Part shown: one piece after another, positions 36,936 to 48,582 of the stretch
Position numbering within the stretch: the first letter of the stretch is position 1
Layout: each line of letters starts with the position of its first letter
Assembly (NCBI RefSeq): GCF_000471905.2
Contig: NW_006497023.1
Coordinates: 1,885,773 to 1,949,772 of the forward strand
Reading direction: 5' to 3'
DNA length: 64,000 nucleotides
Source: Amborella trichopoda
Taxonomy: Eukaryota; Streptophyta; Magnoliopsida; Amborellales; Amborellaceae
Translations under genes and position numbers: made by a program
The notes under the pieces: generated by a model
Databases searched by the model: none
What the model was told of the DNA's origin: nothing
What the model saw: the letters and a program-made list of their open reading frames with translations, nothing else

Positions 36936-38879
36936 CATGTAGGTGGAGCTCCATGGGGAATAGGTCTGTGGATGGCAGTCTGACTCCTTGAGGATAAAAT
37001 GGTTAAGACCATTCACAAACTGAGGGCTCAGATGGAAATTGTGACTTAATGAAGGATGACCAATAGAAGTGGACTTCACTAAGGATTAGGGGGGCAAGCT
37101 TAGTTCCCTAGGGTGAAAGATGAGACTCTATGAAGAATTGGCTTATGATAGGTAACCTGACTCCCTGAGGATAAGATTGCTTGGTGTGAAATAGACCCAC
37201 TAGGAATTGAAGGGGTAAGAATGACCCTAACTCCACCGGGGATAATGGGCTGCAATATGGGTTTGACTTCTATGGGGATGAGGGATAATGGCCTACTCTG
37301 GACTCCATTGGGGATGATAGGTCACGGCTTGGGTGCAACGTCCTGGGTACTACTCCACTTGGGATGACAGGACACACAAGACTTCCGCTAAAAATAGTCG
37401 ACAATAGACCGCTTGAAATACAGTCGGCGCTAGGTGTAGCAATAATTGTTTCTTGGGAGTGTTCAGCCAACTATAAGTTCTCGAAAACACAACCGGGGCT
37501 GGGTTGTTAAAACTCAGCTGGCGCTGTGAATGAATCGTGACATTGTTTGAACACACTCGTCCTTAAGTAAATCGGCACTAAGGTCGTTTGAAATTCACCC
37601 GGCGCCAAGACGACCGGCGCTAGGGTTGTTTGGAATTCACCCGACGCCAAGTCAATTGGCACTAGGGTTGATTGAAATTCACCAGGCGTCAAGTCACTTC
37701 AACTAAGTGGCTGGCACTGGGCATGGATTGATACTTGAGTCATGACCCAAACCTAACCCATTTCGGCCCATTTGGAAGTTTACAAGCGGCAATGAGTGTA
37801 GACTGGGGCCTCAACTCAAAGACCGTCTCAGCTCATCGTTGTTTGGCTTCCATTGGATGCGACTGGGATTACCTATTTGTGACGGGTGTTCAAGAAGGGT
37901 AAGACCACATTTTCCCTCACTTTTCATCGAAGGTAAAAACATGAAAAAAATCTTAACGGTGAGTAAAGGGTCCCCGGTAAAAGTTCCGACAAGTGGCAAG
38001 GGAGATTCCGGTAAGAGGTCAAGTGTTTCGGGAAACCATTCAGGGAAGGTTTCAGTAAGCAAAGGTTTTTCTAGGAAAGGTTTTCTGGCAAGCAAGACTT
38101 TGCCAAGGATTTGCAAGAGTTTTATGGTTAGCATAAGGGGCTTTCCGAGAAACAAAAGAACTCCAGCATGGGTATTTTGAAGGTGGAAGAGGCAGGAAGT
38201 GCAGTGGTAGGCATTTTCGCAAATCTTGGGAATTTTTTGATGATTTTTAAGGGGTTTCCTAAGGGTTTTAGTGATTTTTCAAAGGTTTTGGTGACTTCCC
38301 GGCCAAAAAATGCGGCAGAGAAAATCTCTAAGTTAGTTTTTCCGACGTTGTTGTGATTTTGAAAAGGTTTTGATGACTTCCCAGCCAAAAACACAGGCAA
38401 GGGAAGTCTTTCAGTGGGTTTTTTCGGCCGTGTAGAAGAAGTTCCGACGGGAAATCAAAGGGACAAAATGGTTGTAGGGAAGGTGGGAGGTAAACCGTCA
38501 CAGAGAAGGTGTAAGGTTGCAGAAGATGTGGTGACGGTTGGCCTTTGCTCGTGTGACAGGCAACGCTGAAGGACGTGGCGACGATTTTCAGTCAGCACAA
38601 CGGAGTTCAAGGCGTGGCACGTGTGAGAGATCCAATCACAGCCGGCACTAGCCTTTGGAGGACACAACCGGCATTGGGCCTTGGCAATCTCAACCAGTGC
38701 CGAGTGTTGGCACTAAGTGTCATCAGACTAAGCCAGCACTAGCCATTGGCACACAACCGGTGCTGAGAATCGATAAGCTCAATCGGTGCTGAGGATTAGC
38801 AAACGCAGCCAATGCTAGGTATTAGCGGACCTAGCGGACACTGATAGGTGTCTTAGCAACTTTTTGGGAGTACACCACT

Positions 38880-40395
38880 AAGCCTTTTATAATTGATGGT
38901 TCTTCACAGACATGTATCATATGGTAAGCTTCTTGAGAATAGGAGCTTCTCCCTTTTGATTCTCTCAGTCTCTGCTCAAAGTCAGGCTTAGGGAGCCACT
39001 AAGGTTTCTTTGGCTTCGACTTCTTATGCTTCTTTGAAGAACGTGGCTCTGCCTTGGCTTTAGCCGTTAGGGCATCAACAACTGTTAGGAATCTTGCTGC
39101 CTGTGCCAGCGCCTTTCTTAATCATTTCCACTGCGTCCTACTTATATTGATTCCTTCGAAATCTCGGTCAAGAGCGTCGAAGTCTGGGCATATCAAGGTT
39201 GTACCTGCATGGGACATAGAAGAGGGAGAATGAGAAACATGAGAAGGGTTAAAAGGTGGGGGAATTTTAAGGTCGTTCCCCTCATCAGACCGATCTGGGC
39301 AGCTTTTCACGTCATCACCAGGGTTGGACCGGTGCTGGGTGTCTTTTAGGTCTTTCCCTTGCTTAAACCATTGGGGAGTGCATTAACATCGACACCCTCA
39401 ATGGACATATGCTAAGTGGATGATGGCACGGGAACATCTTCTTGACAGGATGAAAAACAAAGAAGGATCGTGCCAAGGATGAAGTCCAGTAAAGTTGGCA
39501 GTGGAGGAAGGGGCTTGAGAAATTACTGCTCGACTGTGGGTTGAGCGGTCTTGTTTATTCGGCGAATAGCCCTTGGTGCCCGTGTCTTTCTAGTTTTCTG
39601 AGGTGATGCTTGATTCATCTCGCTGGGCTTGCGAACAACTCTAGCTTGAGGAACTGCTTCTCGCCATAAAGACTGAGTCTGCTTCGACCATGGTAGACTA
39701 TCCATGACTAGGAAGTCGAGGATTCAGCGGAGTCTGAGTCATTGGTAGGAACGTCCAAGTTTGTGAGATCTTCTTACCCCGATAGAGGAATGACCTGGGG
39801 ATCACTTACGGGGAGATTGTAAAACTCCTGACACTCCTACATTTTCTTTGCGAATATACAAGGAAACTTGTGCATTCTGACAAGTAATTGCCTCTTATTT
39901 GATGGTACGGGCACCAACAATCTTCAGTCCCCTTAGTAAGGCGACGGGGTTGCCTTGCCTGCTTCAGTGTGATTATGCCTTCCTAAAGCATTATAATGAA
40001 GAAGGAGTAAAGGATACCAACCATTTCATCTTCCTCTTGGATGGTTACGGCGTGGGAGGCCTCGGCTATCCCAAAGGACTTCTTTAAGTCTTCAAGCTTT
40101 ATCTGACCCTTCTAAATCAGGGCCTCGATATTATCCTTCAAAGTGTAGCGGTCATCAGTAAGATGATTGATCCTCCGATGGTAGGCACAATAATTCGCTT
40201 GAGTATCAAGGCCAGGTTGCTTGGGGAACTTGGCTTTTAGAAGCTGGATCATATTTTGTTCCAATAATAACCAAAACAGCGCAGGGACCCATTCCTTCTA
40301 GAAGGGATAGACCTTGTTCCTATGCCTAGTGAAATAATCACCACGATCGAGGTTGGCTAATGGCCGTACCCGATTGTATGACTGTTGTTGCTTGC
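38880..40395 (-). pseudogene. E5 gag C-terminus and gag-pol linker
   Basis: Minus-strand coding remnant. Near 40195-40110 lies the Tat-type gag zinc motif region, YCAYHRRINHLTDDRYTLKD, where the usual final Cys is Arg. Further down come a basic stretch (RKTRKTRAPRAIRRINKT, 39600-39540) and DFDALDRDFEGINISRTQWK (39180-39122), followed by KHKKSKPKK and DFEQRLRES (about 39035-38945). These blocks match E2 11840-12640. The reading stops being alignable at about 38880, where the 3' region follows, so protease/RT to integrase is deleted. Several stops break the frame. Confidence 0.8.
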
Positions 40396-40399
40396 CAAC

Positions 40400-41089
40400 C
40401 TAGGGTGTTACCTTTATCGTGCTTATCCCTTTAGCGAGGTCCAAAGTTTGGGATGGAGCCTTCTTTGAGTTAGTGACCATGACAGCTGCACTGATTACCC
40501 CTTTTTGTTGGCTGCCCCATGTGTTATTGCGAGAGCTACCACTGCCCCGGTTGTTTGCTGAGCTTGTAGATGGTTGTCTTGTCTCACCATAGTGGCATGA
40601 TAAACTTTCCATGCGAACTGATTTACAGATCAACTCTGACATGGAGCTTGGATTAGAGGCCTCGACATGTATAGCGATCTCGGGTCGCATGTTCTGCACG
40701 CAATTTTGGACTGCTTCCTTCTCCGACATAAGATTAGGATGGCGAGTAGCGAAATTTCTCCATCTTGATATGAACTGATCCACGGGCTCATCGGGGTCTT
40801 GAGTCAAGGTGAGAAGTTCAATGGTTTGAACGTCTCTCTAGACCTTAGAGAAGTGTTGATAGAACAGTTTCTCCATCTCCTCCCATGGATGCACTGAGTT
40901 TAAAGGAATTTGGGCATACCATTGAAATGCTGGGCCATCGAGGGTCTCAACGAACTGTCGGAGAAGAAGTCTCGTGTCAGCCTCTGTTTCTCGACATGCT
41001 GCCTGGAAGTGGGCAATCTGTTGGTTTGGGGACGTGGTTCTGTTGAATAAAGGAAACTTCCCTTTCGTAGAATCTGAGGAAAACGACAC
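40400..41089 (-). pseudogene. E5 gag core, one break
   Basis: Two adjoining open stretches. 41089-40838 encodes MSFSSDSTKGKFPLFNRTTS, then ACRETEADTRLLLRQFVETL, FQWYAQIPLNSVHPWEEMEK and LFYQHFSKV. 40807-40400 encodes DEPVDQFISRWRNFATRHPN, MRPEIAIHVEASNPSSMSEL and a Ser/Asn-rich tail. The two are separated by a stop near 40838. The WYxxL..S/W..F..F pattern is that of the Ty3/gypsy retrotransposon gag family, the structural protein of the cytoplasmic particle. E4 carries the same gene at 29545-30019. It is the least damaged gag in the window. Confidence 0.88.
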
Positions 41090-41995
41090 CTGATCAATAT
41101 AGGGGGGTATGGCCTTTGAGAGATGGCAATGCCCCTTACAGGGGTATGGCCTTTGAGGGGCAGGCCTACACTATAGGGGGCTATGCCCTACAAGCAAGTG
41201 ACTTTAAGAGAACAAGTGTAGGCCTGCCCCTTACAGGGTGTGCTTGTGTGGGTTGAATAGGAAGGCAATGAGGTCGTCTCTTGTATACTCGGGTCGCATA
41301 ATGACAGCGTTGCCCCGAGCAGTGACATGCATGTGATCAAATTGCGCAGGACCTGACCTTAGAAGGTCTGATCTTGGATGCTGACTTGAGGTGGCACAAG
41401 GGTTGCCCCGAAATGTGGCTCGAGTGGGTGACCCACGAACCTTGTGGTATGTGTGAGGGGTGAAGACCGTGGGGTTTCCGCCTCAAGGTGTTGAGCCTCT
41501 AGGGATAGAGACCAAAGTTACAAAAATGTGGGGGGTAGCCTTATGGCGACCCACAGAAGCAATGGAAACTTGTTACCTTTTTTAGAAGGGGAATGGGCAG
41601 CCTTTCAGGGTACCTCAAGAACACGACCGACAAACAGATGGCTGGGTGCAAGCTGTGTGGGGCAACAGAAGTGCTGCCAATGCAGGGCGCCTTAGTGGAG
41701 TTTCCACTAGAGCGAGGAGATGGGTAGTGAGGGACCTTTATGTCCCACCTCACACCGGTCCAAGTTAAACCCTGGGAGCTAGACAAGGGATCTTATCTCT
41801 AGAGGATGGTTGGGAACGAAGTCAAAGGAACTTGTTCCTTAGGGACACTCTCGAATGCAGGGATAAGAAAATCCCTTATCCTGATAAATGGGATACAGAA
41901 CCAGGAAGCCATAAATAAAATGTGAAAAGATAATGAAAGAAGATAATAAGAGCAGAAACTAGCTAAACAAGAACGATCCGACTAAGGGGTAGTAA
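41090..41995 (-). other. E5 leader between gag and primer site
   Basis: Contains short G-rich repeats around GGGGTATGGCCTTTGAG (41103-41200) and the family leader block (41820-41995). No gene recognised. Confidence 0.6.
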
Positions 41996-42015
41996 GTCCC
42001 CAATGGAGTCGCCAA
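41996..42015 (-). other. E5 primer-binding site
   Basis: Minus strand TTGGCGACTCCATTGGGGAC, two bases after LTR end CCA, one base different from E3's site. Confidence 0.85.
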
Positions 42016-42824
42016 GCTGGTTAAGTGCCTCTATCTCTCCCTCCAGATCCTTTGCGGATCAGACGACACATATCTCGAGGTTCGAGGGATGACCCGAGAC
42101 CTTTTTGAGATCGCTCACTTAGGAACCTCGTTCGAGAATAAGAGCAAGTGTTACTAACCGGTGAGATAAGAATTTAAAGTGGGTTCGAGACTTACTAGGG
42201 CTGGCTAGTGTGGGCACCTTTTTTGATCACGTAAAAACCCCGTAGTAATAAAACTGGTTCGAAATCATCTCCCTTGTCTTGTATTCTTCTGTTTTCTGCA
42301 ATCACACACATATGGTCAAGGTTATAAGACAGGTGGGTCAGACCTCACCCTTTTCCTCTTTGAATATACACAAGCATGTGCATTCAAAAAGAAGAAGAGA
42401 AAAATAAGAGAAGAAAGATGGGGGACAGAAGAATTCGACAGAGTGGGTGGATTAGAGCGGTGACTAAGCTGTTGAATAATTAGCCTGACGTGGTAGCAAA
42501 ACAGGCTCGGCAACTAAGATCGGCTCACAGGATTACCACTAGACGTCATTATCAATACCGACTAGCTAGGCATAATGGTTAGTTTGTCGTGGATATAAAG
42601 AGGGCCAAGTAATCCTGAAACAACAATAATTCGGCTAGACAAGAGGACTACCATGAGAAGCTAACATCAATCCGTCGTAGTTGAATGAAAGAATAACAGA
42701 ATGATGGTTATGAGGAAAGAAGAAGAAATGAAATAAGAGAGGAAACGAACAGAAGGAAGGAGGGAGAAGAAAGGAAGAGAAGAGTATGAAAGGTGAGAGA
42801 ATAAAAGTGAGAGAGGGAAGGAAG

Positions 42825-43540
42825 ACACAGTCGACGCTAAGCATAGCTGACTGTGTTAGAAGGAAGAGAGAGAAAACGTAATCGACGTTAAGCTTCAGTA
42901 ATTGTTTTATATAAAGGAGAAGAGAGAGAAGATGCAGTCGGGGCTAGGCTTCACCGACTATGCCCGAAGAAGATAGAGAAAACACAGTTAGTGCTAGGCT
43001 TCACCATCTGTGTCAGAAGAAGAGAGAGAAGATATAGTCGATGCTAGGCTTCGCTGACTGTGCCAGAAGAGAAGAAAGGGAGAGACCCAGCTGGCACTAA
43101 GCTTGTGTCGGTTGTGATGGAAGAGAAGTAAGAGAGAGAGATTGAGTCGGTGCTAGGCTTCGCCGACTGTGACAAAAGTGGAGAAAGGGAGAAACCCAGC
43201 GGACGCTAGGCTCACGCTGATTGTGATGGAAAAACAAGAAGAGAGGAAAATCGAACCAGCGCTAGGCTTTGCCGACTATTACAGAATAGAGAGAGGCAAA
43301 AATAGAGCCAGCACTAAGCTTCGTCGACAGTGACAAAAAAGGAGAGAGAGAAATCCAGCTGGTGCTTGGCTTCACCTATTGCAACAGAAGAGGAGAGACA
43401 GAGATCCAGCCGATGCTAGGCTTCATCAACTGCAACAAAAGAGAAGGAGAGAGAGAAATCCATTCGGCTTGGCGACTACAACAGTAGTGAAGGAGATAGA
43501 GAAATCCAGACACGTTGGGCTTCAACGACTGTATTAGATG
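42825..43540 (-). repeat. Tandem hairpin array in E5 5' LTR
   Basis: Units such as CAGTCGGGGCTAGGCTTCAC then CGACTATG near 42935-42962, spaced by GAGAGAGAAA. The same order and unit number class as in 32160-32885. Confidence 0.8.
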
Positions 43541-43905
43541 AAGAACGAAGGGAGATAGAAATGAGAAGAAGAGAGAGAAAGAGATAAAGACGAGAAGAAA
43601 AGAGAGAAAGAGATAGAGACAAGAAAGAGGGGAGATAAAGAGGGGAGGAAAGAGAAAGAGATAGAGATAAGCATAAGAGAGATAGAGATAGAGATGAGAA
43701 AAAGGGGAGGAGAGATAAAGAGATAGAGACGAGAAAGAGAGGAGGAGAGAGAAAGAGATAGAGAAGATAAAGAGGAGAGGAGAGAGAAAGGGAGGAGAGG
43801 AAGAGGGGAGGAGAGAGAGTTACCTTCCTCAAAGGTACCGACCCTTTTCTTCTTTCTCTTCTCTCTCTCTAAGACATACCCACAAGCTTAAGTAAAATTT
43901 GAAAT

Positions 43906-43970
43906 TTTATTTATTTATCCAAGAAGATTGAATCCGTCCTTTGTATAGTGAGGCAATGCCTGTTTATATA
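43906..43970 (-). promoter_or_regulatory. E5 5' LTR TATA box and poly(A) signal
   Basis: Minus strand TATATAAA at 43970-43963 and AATAAA at 43911-43906. In this 5' LTR the promoter would drive E5's genomic RNA. Confidence 0.65.
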
Positions 43971-45283
43971 GAGTTGGTCTAAAACGTAGGTGTACACCAA
44001 AAAACTACTTAGAATTGAAGATAATTACAATTTAATTGAATTTAAAGAAATTCTAAAACTGGGTGCAAAATGATTGTTTTGCCCCTGCTTAACAATGTGT
44101 GGAATTCCAAAATCTGTCGCTTCTACTACCTAAGAACTTACATGATCTTCTGTGGCTAACCCGGGGTCGTTCTGATGCCCGTTTGATCGAAAGATTATTG
44201 TTTTCTTATAGGGCTCGACATGACGATCATTTTGATACCAACTTCAAGCCATGAACCATGTTTTTGAGCCACAATCATGAGACTTGAATTTCGGATGAAT
44301 CTTGAAAACTTTGGATCGATTGTGTGCCTGTTCATAAATGTTTCTTCGTGACTTCTTCATTTAATCACACTGAGCATGTCGTCACGATCACGTTGCAACA
44401 AATGTAGGTTGATTTCGTGTTCGAATGAAGATTTTATCGTCTTGAGTTTTTTACTAGAATCTTGAGATTCGACGGCCGGAATTTACAAAAGATTTAACTC
44501 CTTCGTGTGTGAAATCCAACCGTTCATCATAAGCGAGGTTCAGACCAGAGATAGCCTCGGACCTCACGCATATAATGTAATTAGTTTCATGTCGATCAGT
44601 TATGTGAGGACCATGATCTGACTGCTCGAATGAGACGTGCTGCTGCTGAATTTTCTACAGCTTCCTTCACTGATCAGTGACTGTTATTTAGTTTTTCTCT
44701 CTGCTCAGGCGTACTCACGGGGCGTACCACATATCGAATTGCTTGTCTTGATGAGAATAACACGCTCACAAACTTTGAGAGTGTTCCGACTTTGAACGAG
44801 TGAGTTATAGTCCCCAAAATTTACTACCAGTGACTGTAAAAAGAACCACCTTTAATGGTGTTTTGATCTAGTGAGGCCACACAGGAATAGTGTGTGGCCT
44901 ACCCGTTTTCGATATTTCACCTATAGCTTTGTCTTGGAATGCCCGATTAAGCCAAAACTTGACCCATAGGGATATTTGACCATGCCAGACCTAATGACAG
45001 TGGTCCCATAACTGTTTGATGCACCAAAAGTATGGCTCTAGTTACAGGGTCCATTTCGAGGTGCTAGAGACCAATTTCGCTGAAATTGTTTCTTTGTGTT
45101 CACTTCCCTAGACATGTCTGATCATGAAAAAACTTGGTAGGTGGTATTTTGAAGTATTGATGAAGATCTTGACCAATTCTGGGGCCATTCTCTGACTCTC
45201 AGGAATTTCCATTGTTTTGTAGGTTTTATTGACCTGCTTCCTGTCAAGGACCAAGGTGCTAAAAAATACATTCAAACAATGGG

Positions 45284-46545
45284 TGGATGATTAAAAGTAA
45301 CCCTAAATGCAAGAACTTAAGATTAAATTGAATTAAAATAAATTAGAAAATTGGGTGAAAAATGACATATTTGCCCCTTCCTATCAATTTATGGAATTCC
45401 AGAACAGTCCTTATGTTGCCCTAGAACGTATATGATTTTTCATGGATGATCCAGGGTCATTCAAATACCCTGTTGATCAAAAGATGATTGTTTTCTTGTA
45501 GGGCTTGACATGGCGATTTATTTGATACAAACTTCGAGCCATGGATCATGTTTTCAGTGCACCATCATTTGACTTGAATTTTGAATGGATCTTGAAACTT
45601 CAAATCGATAGTGTGCTTTCTCCTTGATGTTTTTCTGTGGTTTCTTTGCTGAATTACACTGAGCATGCCATTACAATCACGGGGTAACAAACGTAACTTG
45701 ATTCCGTGCCCAAACAATGGTTTTACAACTTTGGAGTTTTGGCCAAAATCTGAAATTCCAGGGATAGAATTTGTGGTCACTTCATCAGCTTCATGTGCAG
45801 AATCTGACTGTTCATCATATACGGGGTTCGGGTCAGAGATAGCCCGAGACCTTACGCACGAGATGGAATTCGTCTTGCATTGATCGGGCTCGTGAGCGGC
45901 GTGATTCGACTTCTCGAGAGAGCCACAAAGCTGTTGAATTTCTTGCACTTTCTTCATGGATCAATAAGTTCTCTATAACTTTTCTTCGCGCTTGGGTATC
46001 ATCATGAGGTATGCCACATATCGAATCGCTCATCTTGATGCGACGAACATGCTCAGCAAATTTGAGCCCAATCAGACTTAAGACAGCTGAAATATGAGTG
46101 TCGAAAGTCACTATTTGTGACTATCCTTTAATGGTGTGGAGTTGCAGGGTGGCTGCATGAGAATAGCACGCGACTCCTCCTGCTTCACTCTTTCGCCTAT
46201 AACTTTTTCCTAGCGTGTCCGTTGAAGCTGAAATTTGACCCATGTGGGTGTCCAACCGTACCGGATCCAATAGTAGTGGTCCCATAGCAATTTGAGACAC
46301 TGCGAATGTAGCTCTAGTTATAGGGTCCATTTCAGGGTGCTAAAGTTCGATTCTTCCGAAACTGTTTCTCAGTCTGCACCGCTTTAAACATGTCGAAACG
46401 CGACAAAACTTGGAAGGATACTTTTGAGAGACCTCATGAAGATCTTGGCCAATTTTGGGTATATTTTGAGACTGTCAAAACTTCCACTGTTTGCTAGGCT
46501 TTTATTGAGTAGGGGCCCTATGTTGATGAAAAATATCTTCCAACA
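45284..46545 (-). repeat. E6 3' LTR, second half (U3 side)
   Basis: Resumes directly after E5 with TGGATGATTAAAAGTAACC and ends ATCTTCCAACA at 46545, the reverse of the type B start TGTTGGAAGAT. Confidence 0.88.
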
Positions 46546-47409
46546 GCAAGCCCTGCCAAATGTTGTGCTTTTAGAGAATCGAGAAGTGCAATCATTCAGG
46601 AAAATTGAGGGATCTTGTCGAAGTCCTTACCCTCATGGGACAATTTGCATTTCTGAAGTATGAGGCTTTTGTTGGGACCTCCTTGGACAGAATCAGGACT
46701 ACATAGAGGCCAAATGCTATGAATCTTCGGTTGACATTGTTCGCTGCTACACTACTTTTGCTTTTGATGCTCAGGGTATCTCTGTAGGTTCCATCTAGCG
46801 GGATCTAGTCGGGGGCTTCTGACCTATCCCGAAAGTCTGGTCCCATGTAGTCTAAGGGTTTGGACGAGGAATACCCTGAAGCTTGTGGCAGGTTAGACCA
46901 TGGCTTCATCAGTTTCTTGCCTTTGTGAAGGTCCTTAGCATCTCGGAGGGATCTTTTGGTCATTGTCCTTACCCTCAAGGACACTTGTTGTTTGTTGATA
47001 TTGAAATGTGGGAGATCTTATGCGGCACTCAAATGCGAGCCATTTGGTGTCATGATTGGATGCTGGAATTTTGAGGATTTTACGAGACCTCAATAGCTAG
47101 GATTGTGAGTGTTTGGAAATTGGATGTCGGCTGAGGCTGTGATCATGCGTCAACTTGTTCGGTCGGTCCAAGCGCCGTTTTGCGGGTTTTCACTTGAACA
47201 AGAGAAGCGGTGCTGTAATGATAGATTTCACAAAATTTTGTTATTTCTGGGCTCTTTTGCCCACGAGCGTACTATCATGTCCACCCTTTTCATATGTTTC
47301 TTCCCACGGTGCCCTTTTGGTGCTTTCACCGTGCCTGGGTTTTGTTTTCCACATAAATATTTTACTCACGGTTTCGTGACCATGCTTGTCCATCATTTTT
47401 ACTCATGGC
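46546..47409 (-). other. E6 3' region, truncated
   Basis: Aligns with E3 17062-18110 and E5 34602-35600 (CCAAATGTTGTGCTT, CACGGTTTCGTGACCATGC). It is cut at 47409 by a + strand LTR. Confidence 0.8.
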
Positions 47410-48582
47410 TATTTGAACGTATTTTTCAGCATCTTGGTCCTTGGTAGGAAGCAGGTTAATAAAACCTATAAAATAGTGGAAATTCTTGACAGGCTCAAAG
47501 TGACCCCCAAAATTGGTCAAGATCTTCGTCAGCACTTCAAAAGACCACCTGCCAAGTTTCATCATGATCAGACATGTCTAAGGCAGTGAACACAAAGAAA
47601 CAAATTCAACAAAATCGGTCTAATACCCTAAAACTAGAACTATATTTTCGGTATCTCAAATCATTATATGATCACCGCCATTGAATTTAACCGGGTCAAA
47701 AACCCCTATGGATCAAGTTTTGGCTTAATCAGACACTCCAGAACAAAGATATGAGTAAAACATTGAAACAGGAGGGGTCGCACACTATTCCCATGTGGCC
47801 TCACTGCACCAAAACACCATTGGAGGTTGATGTTTTTACAGTCATGAGTAGTTACTTTCGAGGCCCATAACTCACTTGTTCCAAATCGGATCGCTCCCAA
47901 ATTTGGTGAGCATATTTTTCTCATCGAGACGAACAATTCAATATGTGGCACACTCCGAGAAGATGTCCAAGCAGGGGGAAAAGATAGAGAGAAGTTGTCG
48001 ATCCATGAAGAAGTTGCAGAAATTCAGCATCGACATGCCTCGCTCAATGGACCAAATCATGACGCTCGTGCAACAGACCAACGTGAGACCAATTCCATTA
48101 TGTACGTAAGGTATAGGACTATCATTGGTACAAACCCCATACATGATGAACTTTCAAATTTCATGCACTAAGCAGACGAAGTGACTAAAATTTCGGCCGC
48201 TGGATTTCAGATTCCAGCCAAAACTCAAAAGTTGCGAAATCTTCGTTCGAGCTCAAAATCGCTTTCTGTTTGTTGCCACAAGATCGTGATGGCATGCTCA
48301 GTGCACTACGACGAAGAAATCACAGAAAAACATTAAGGAAAGACCACACTATTGATTCCAAGTTTCCAAGATTCAAACAAATTTCAAGACTCGTGATCAT
48401 GACTCAAAAACATGATTCATAACCCGAATTTGGTATCAAAACGATCGCCATGCCGAGCCCTACAAGAAAACAACAATCTTTCGATCAAACGGGCATCAGA
48501 ACACCCTCGGGTCAGGCACGAAAGATCACGCAAGATCTCGGGCAGTAGCAGGGACTGTTCCAAAATTCCATACATTGTTATA
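47410..48582 (+). repeat. Partial type A LTR, + strand (U3 only)
   Basis: Starts TATTTGAACGTATTTTTCAG (canonical TGTTTGAACG) and follows the U3 order to CCATACATTGTTA at about 48580. R and U5 are missing because pararetrovirus sequence begins there. Confidence 0.85.

Larger units (their letters stand above)
34602..38870 (-). other. E5 3' region with tandem arrays
   Basis: Colinear with E3 17062-21070. Contents: 34602-35700 (with a 20-base N run), tandem arrays (36110-36935), block with AAGACCATTCACAAACTGAG (36990-37030), CCGGCGCTAGGG-type units (37390-37730 and 38640-38840). No credible gene. Confidence 0.75.
31346..45278 (-). mobile_element. E5: LTR-to-LTR Tat-like element, minus strand (about 13.9 kb)
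   Basis: In element orientation: 5' LTR 45278-42018, primer site 42015-41996, leader, gag (41089-40400), gag-pol linker (to 38880), large pol deletion, 3' region (38870-34602) and 3' LTR (34601-31346). Flanking 5-mers are AAGGG (31341-31345) and ATGGG (45279-45283), 4 of 5 alike. Removing E5 joins CCCAAAC..GGG to TGGATGATTAAAAGTAACC, the uninterrupted order seen at 10567-10600. RT, RNase H and integrase are missing, so it is non-autonomous. Confidence 0.92.
42018..45278 (-). repeat. E5 5' LTR, type A (about 3.26 kb)
   Basis: TGGTTAAGTGCC at 42018 and TTCAAACA ending at 45278. It contains a hairpin array (42825-43540), a GA tract (43540-43820), AATAAA (43911-43906) and TATATAAA (43970-43963) on the minus strand, and U3. 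It is almost the same length as E5's 3' LTR (3261 and 3256 bp), with many substitutions between them. Confidence 0.92.
30020..47409 (-). mobile_element. E6: Tat-like element, minus strand, 3' end, split by E5
   Basis: Made of a type B 3' LTR in two halves (30020-31345 and 45284-46545) with E5 nested between, then 3' region (46546-47409). It starts inside E4's gag. Its pol, gag and 5' LTR are absent; at 47410 a + strand LTR begins instead. Confidence 0.85.

Noticed and set aside
41100..41240. Possible CRISPR-like or riboswitch structure in G-rich repeats
   Set aside because: Short, irregular repeats inside a retrotransposon leader in plant DNA; no regular spacers and no associated genes.
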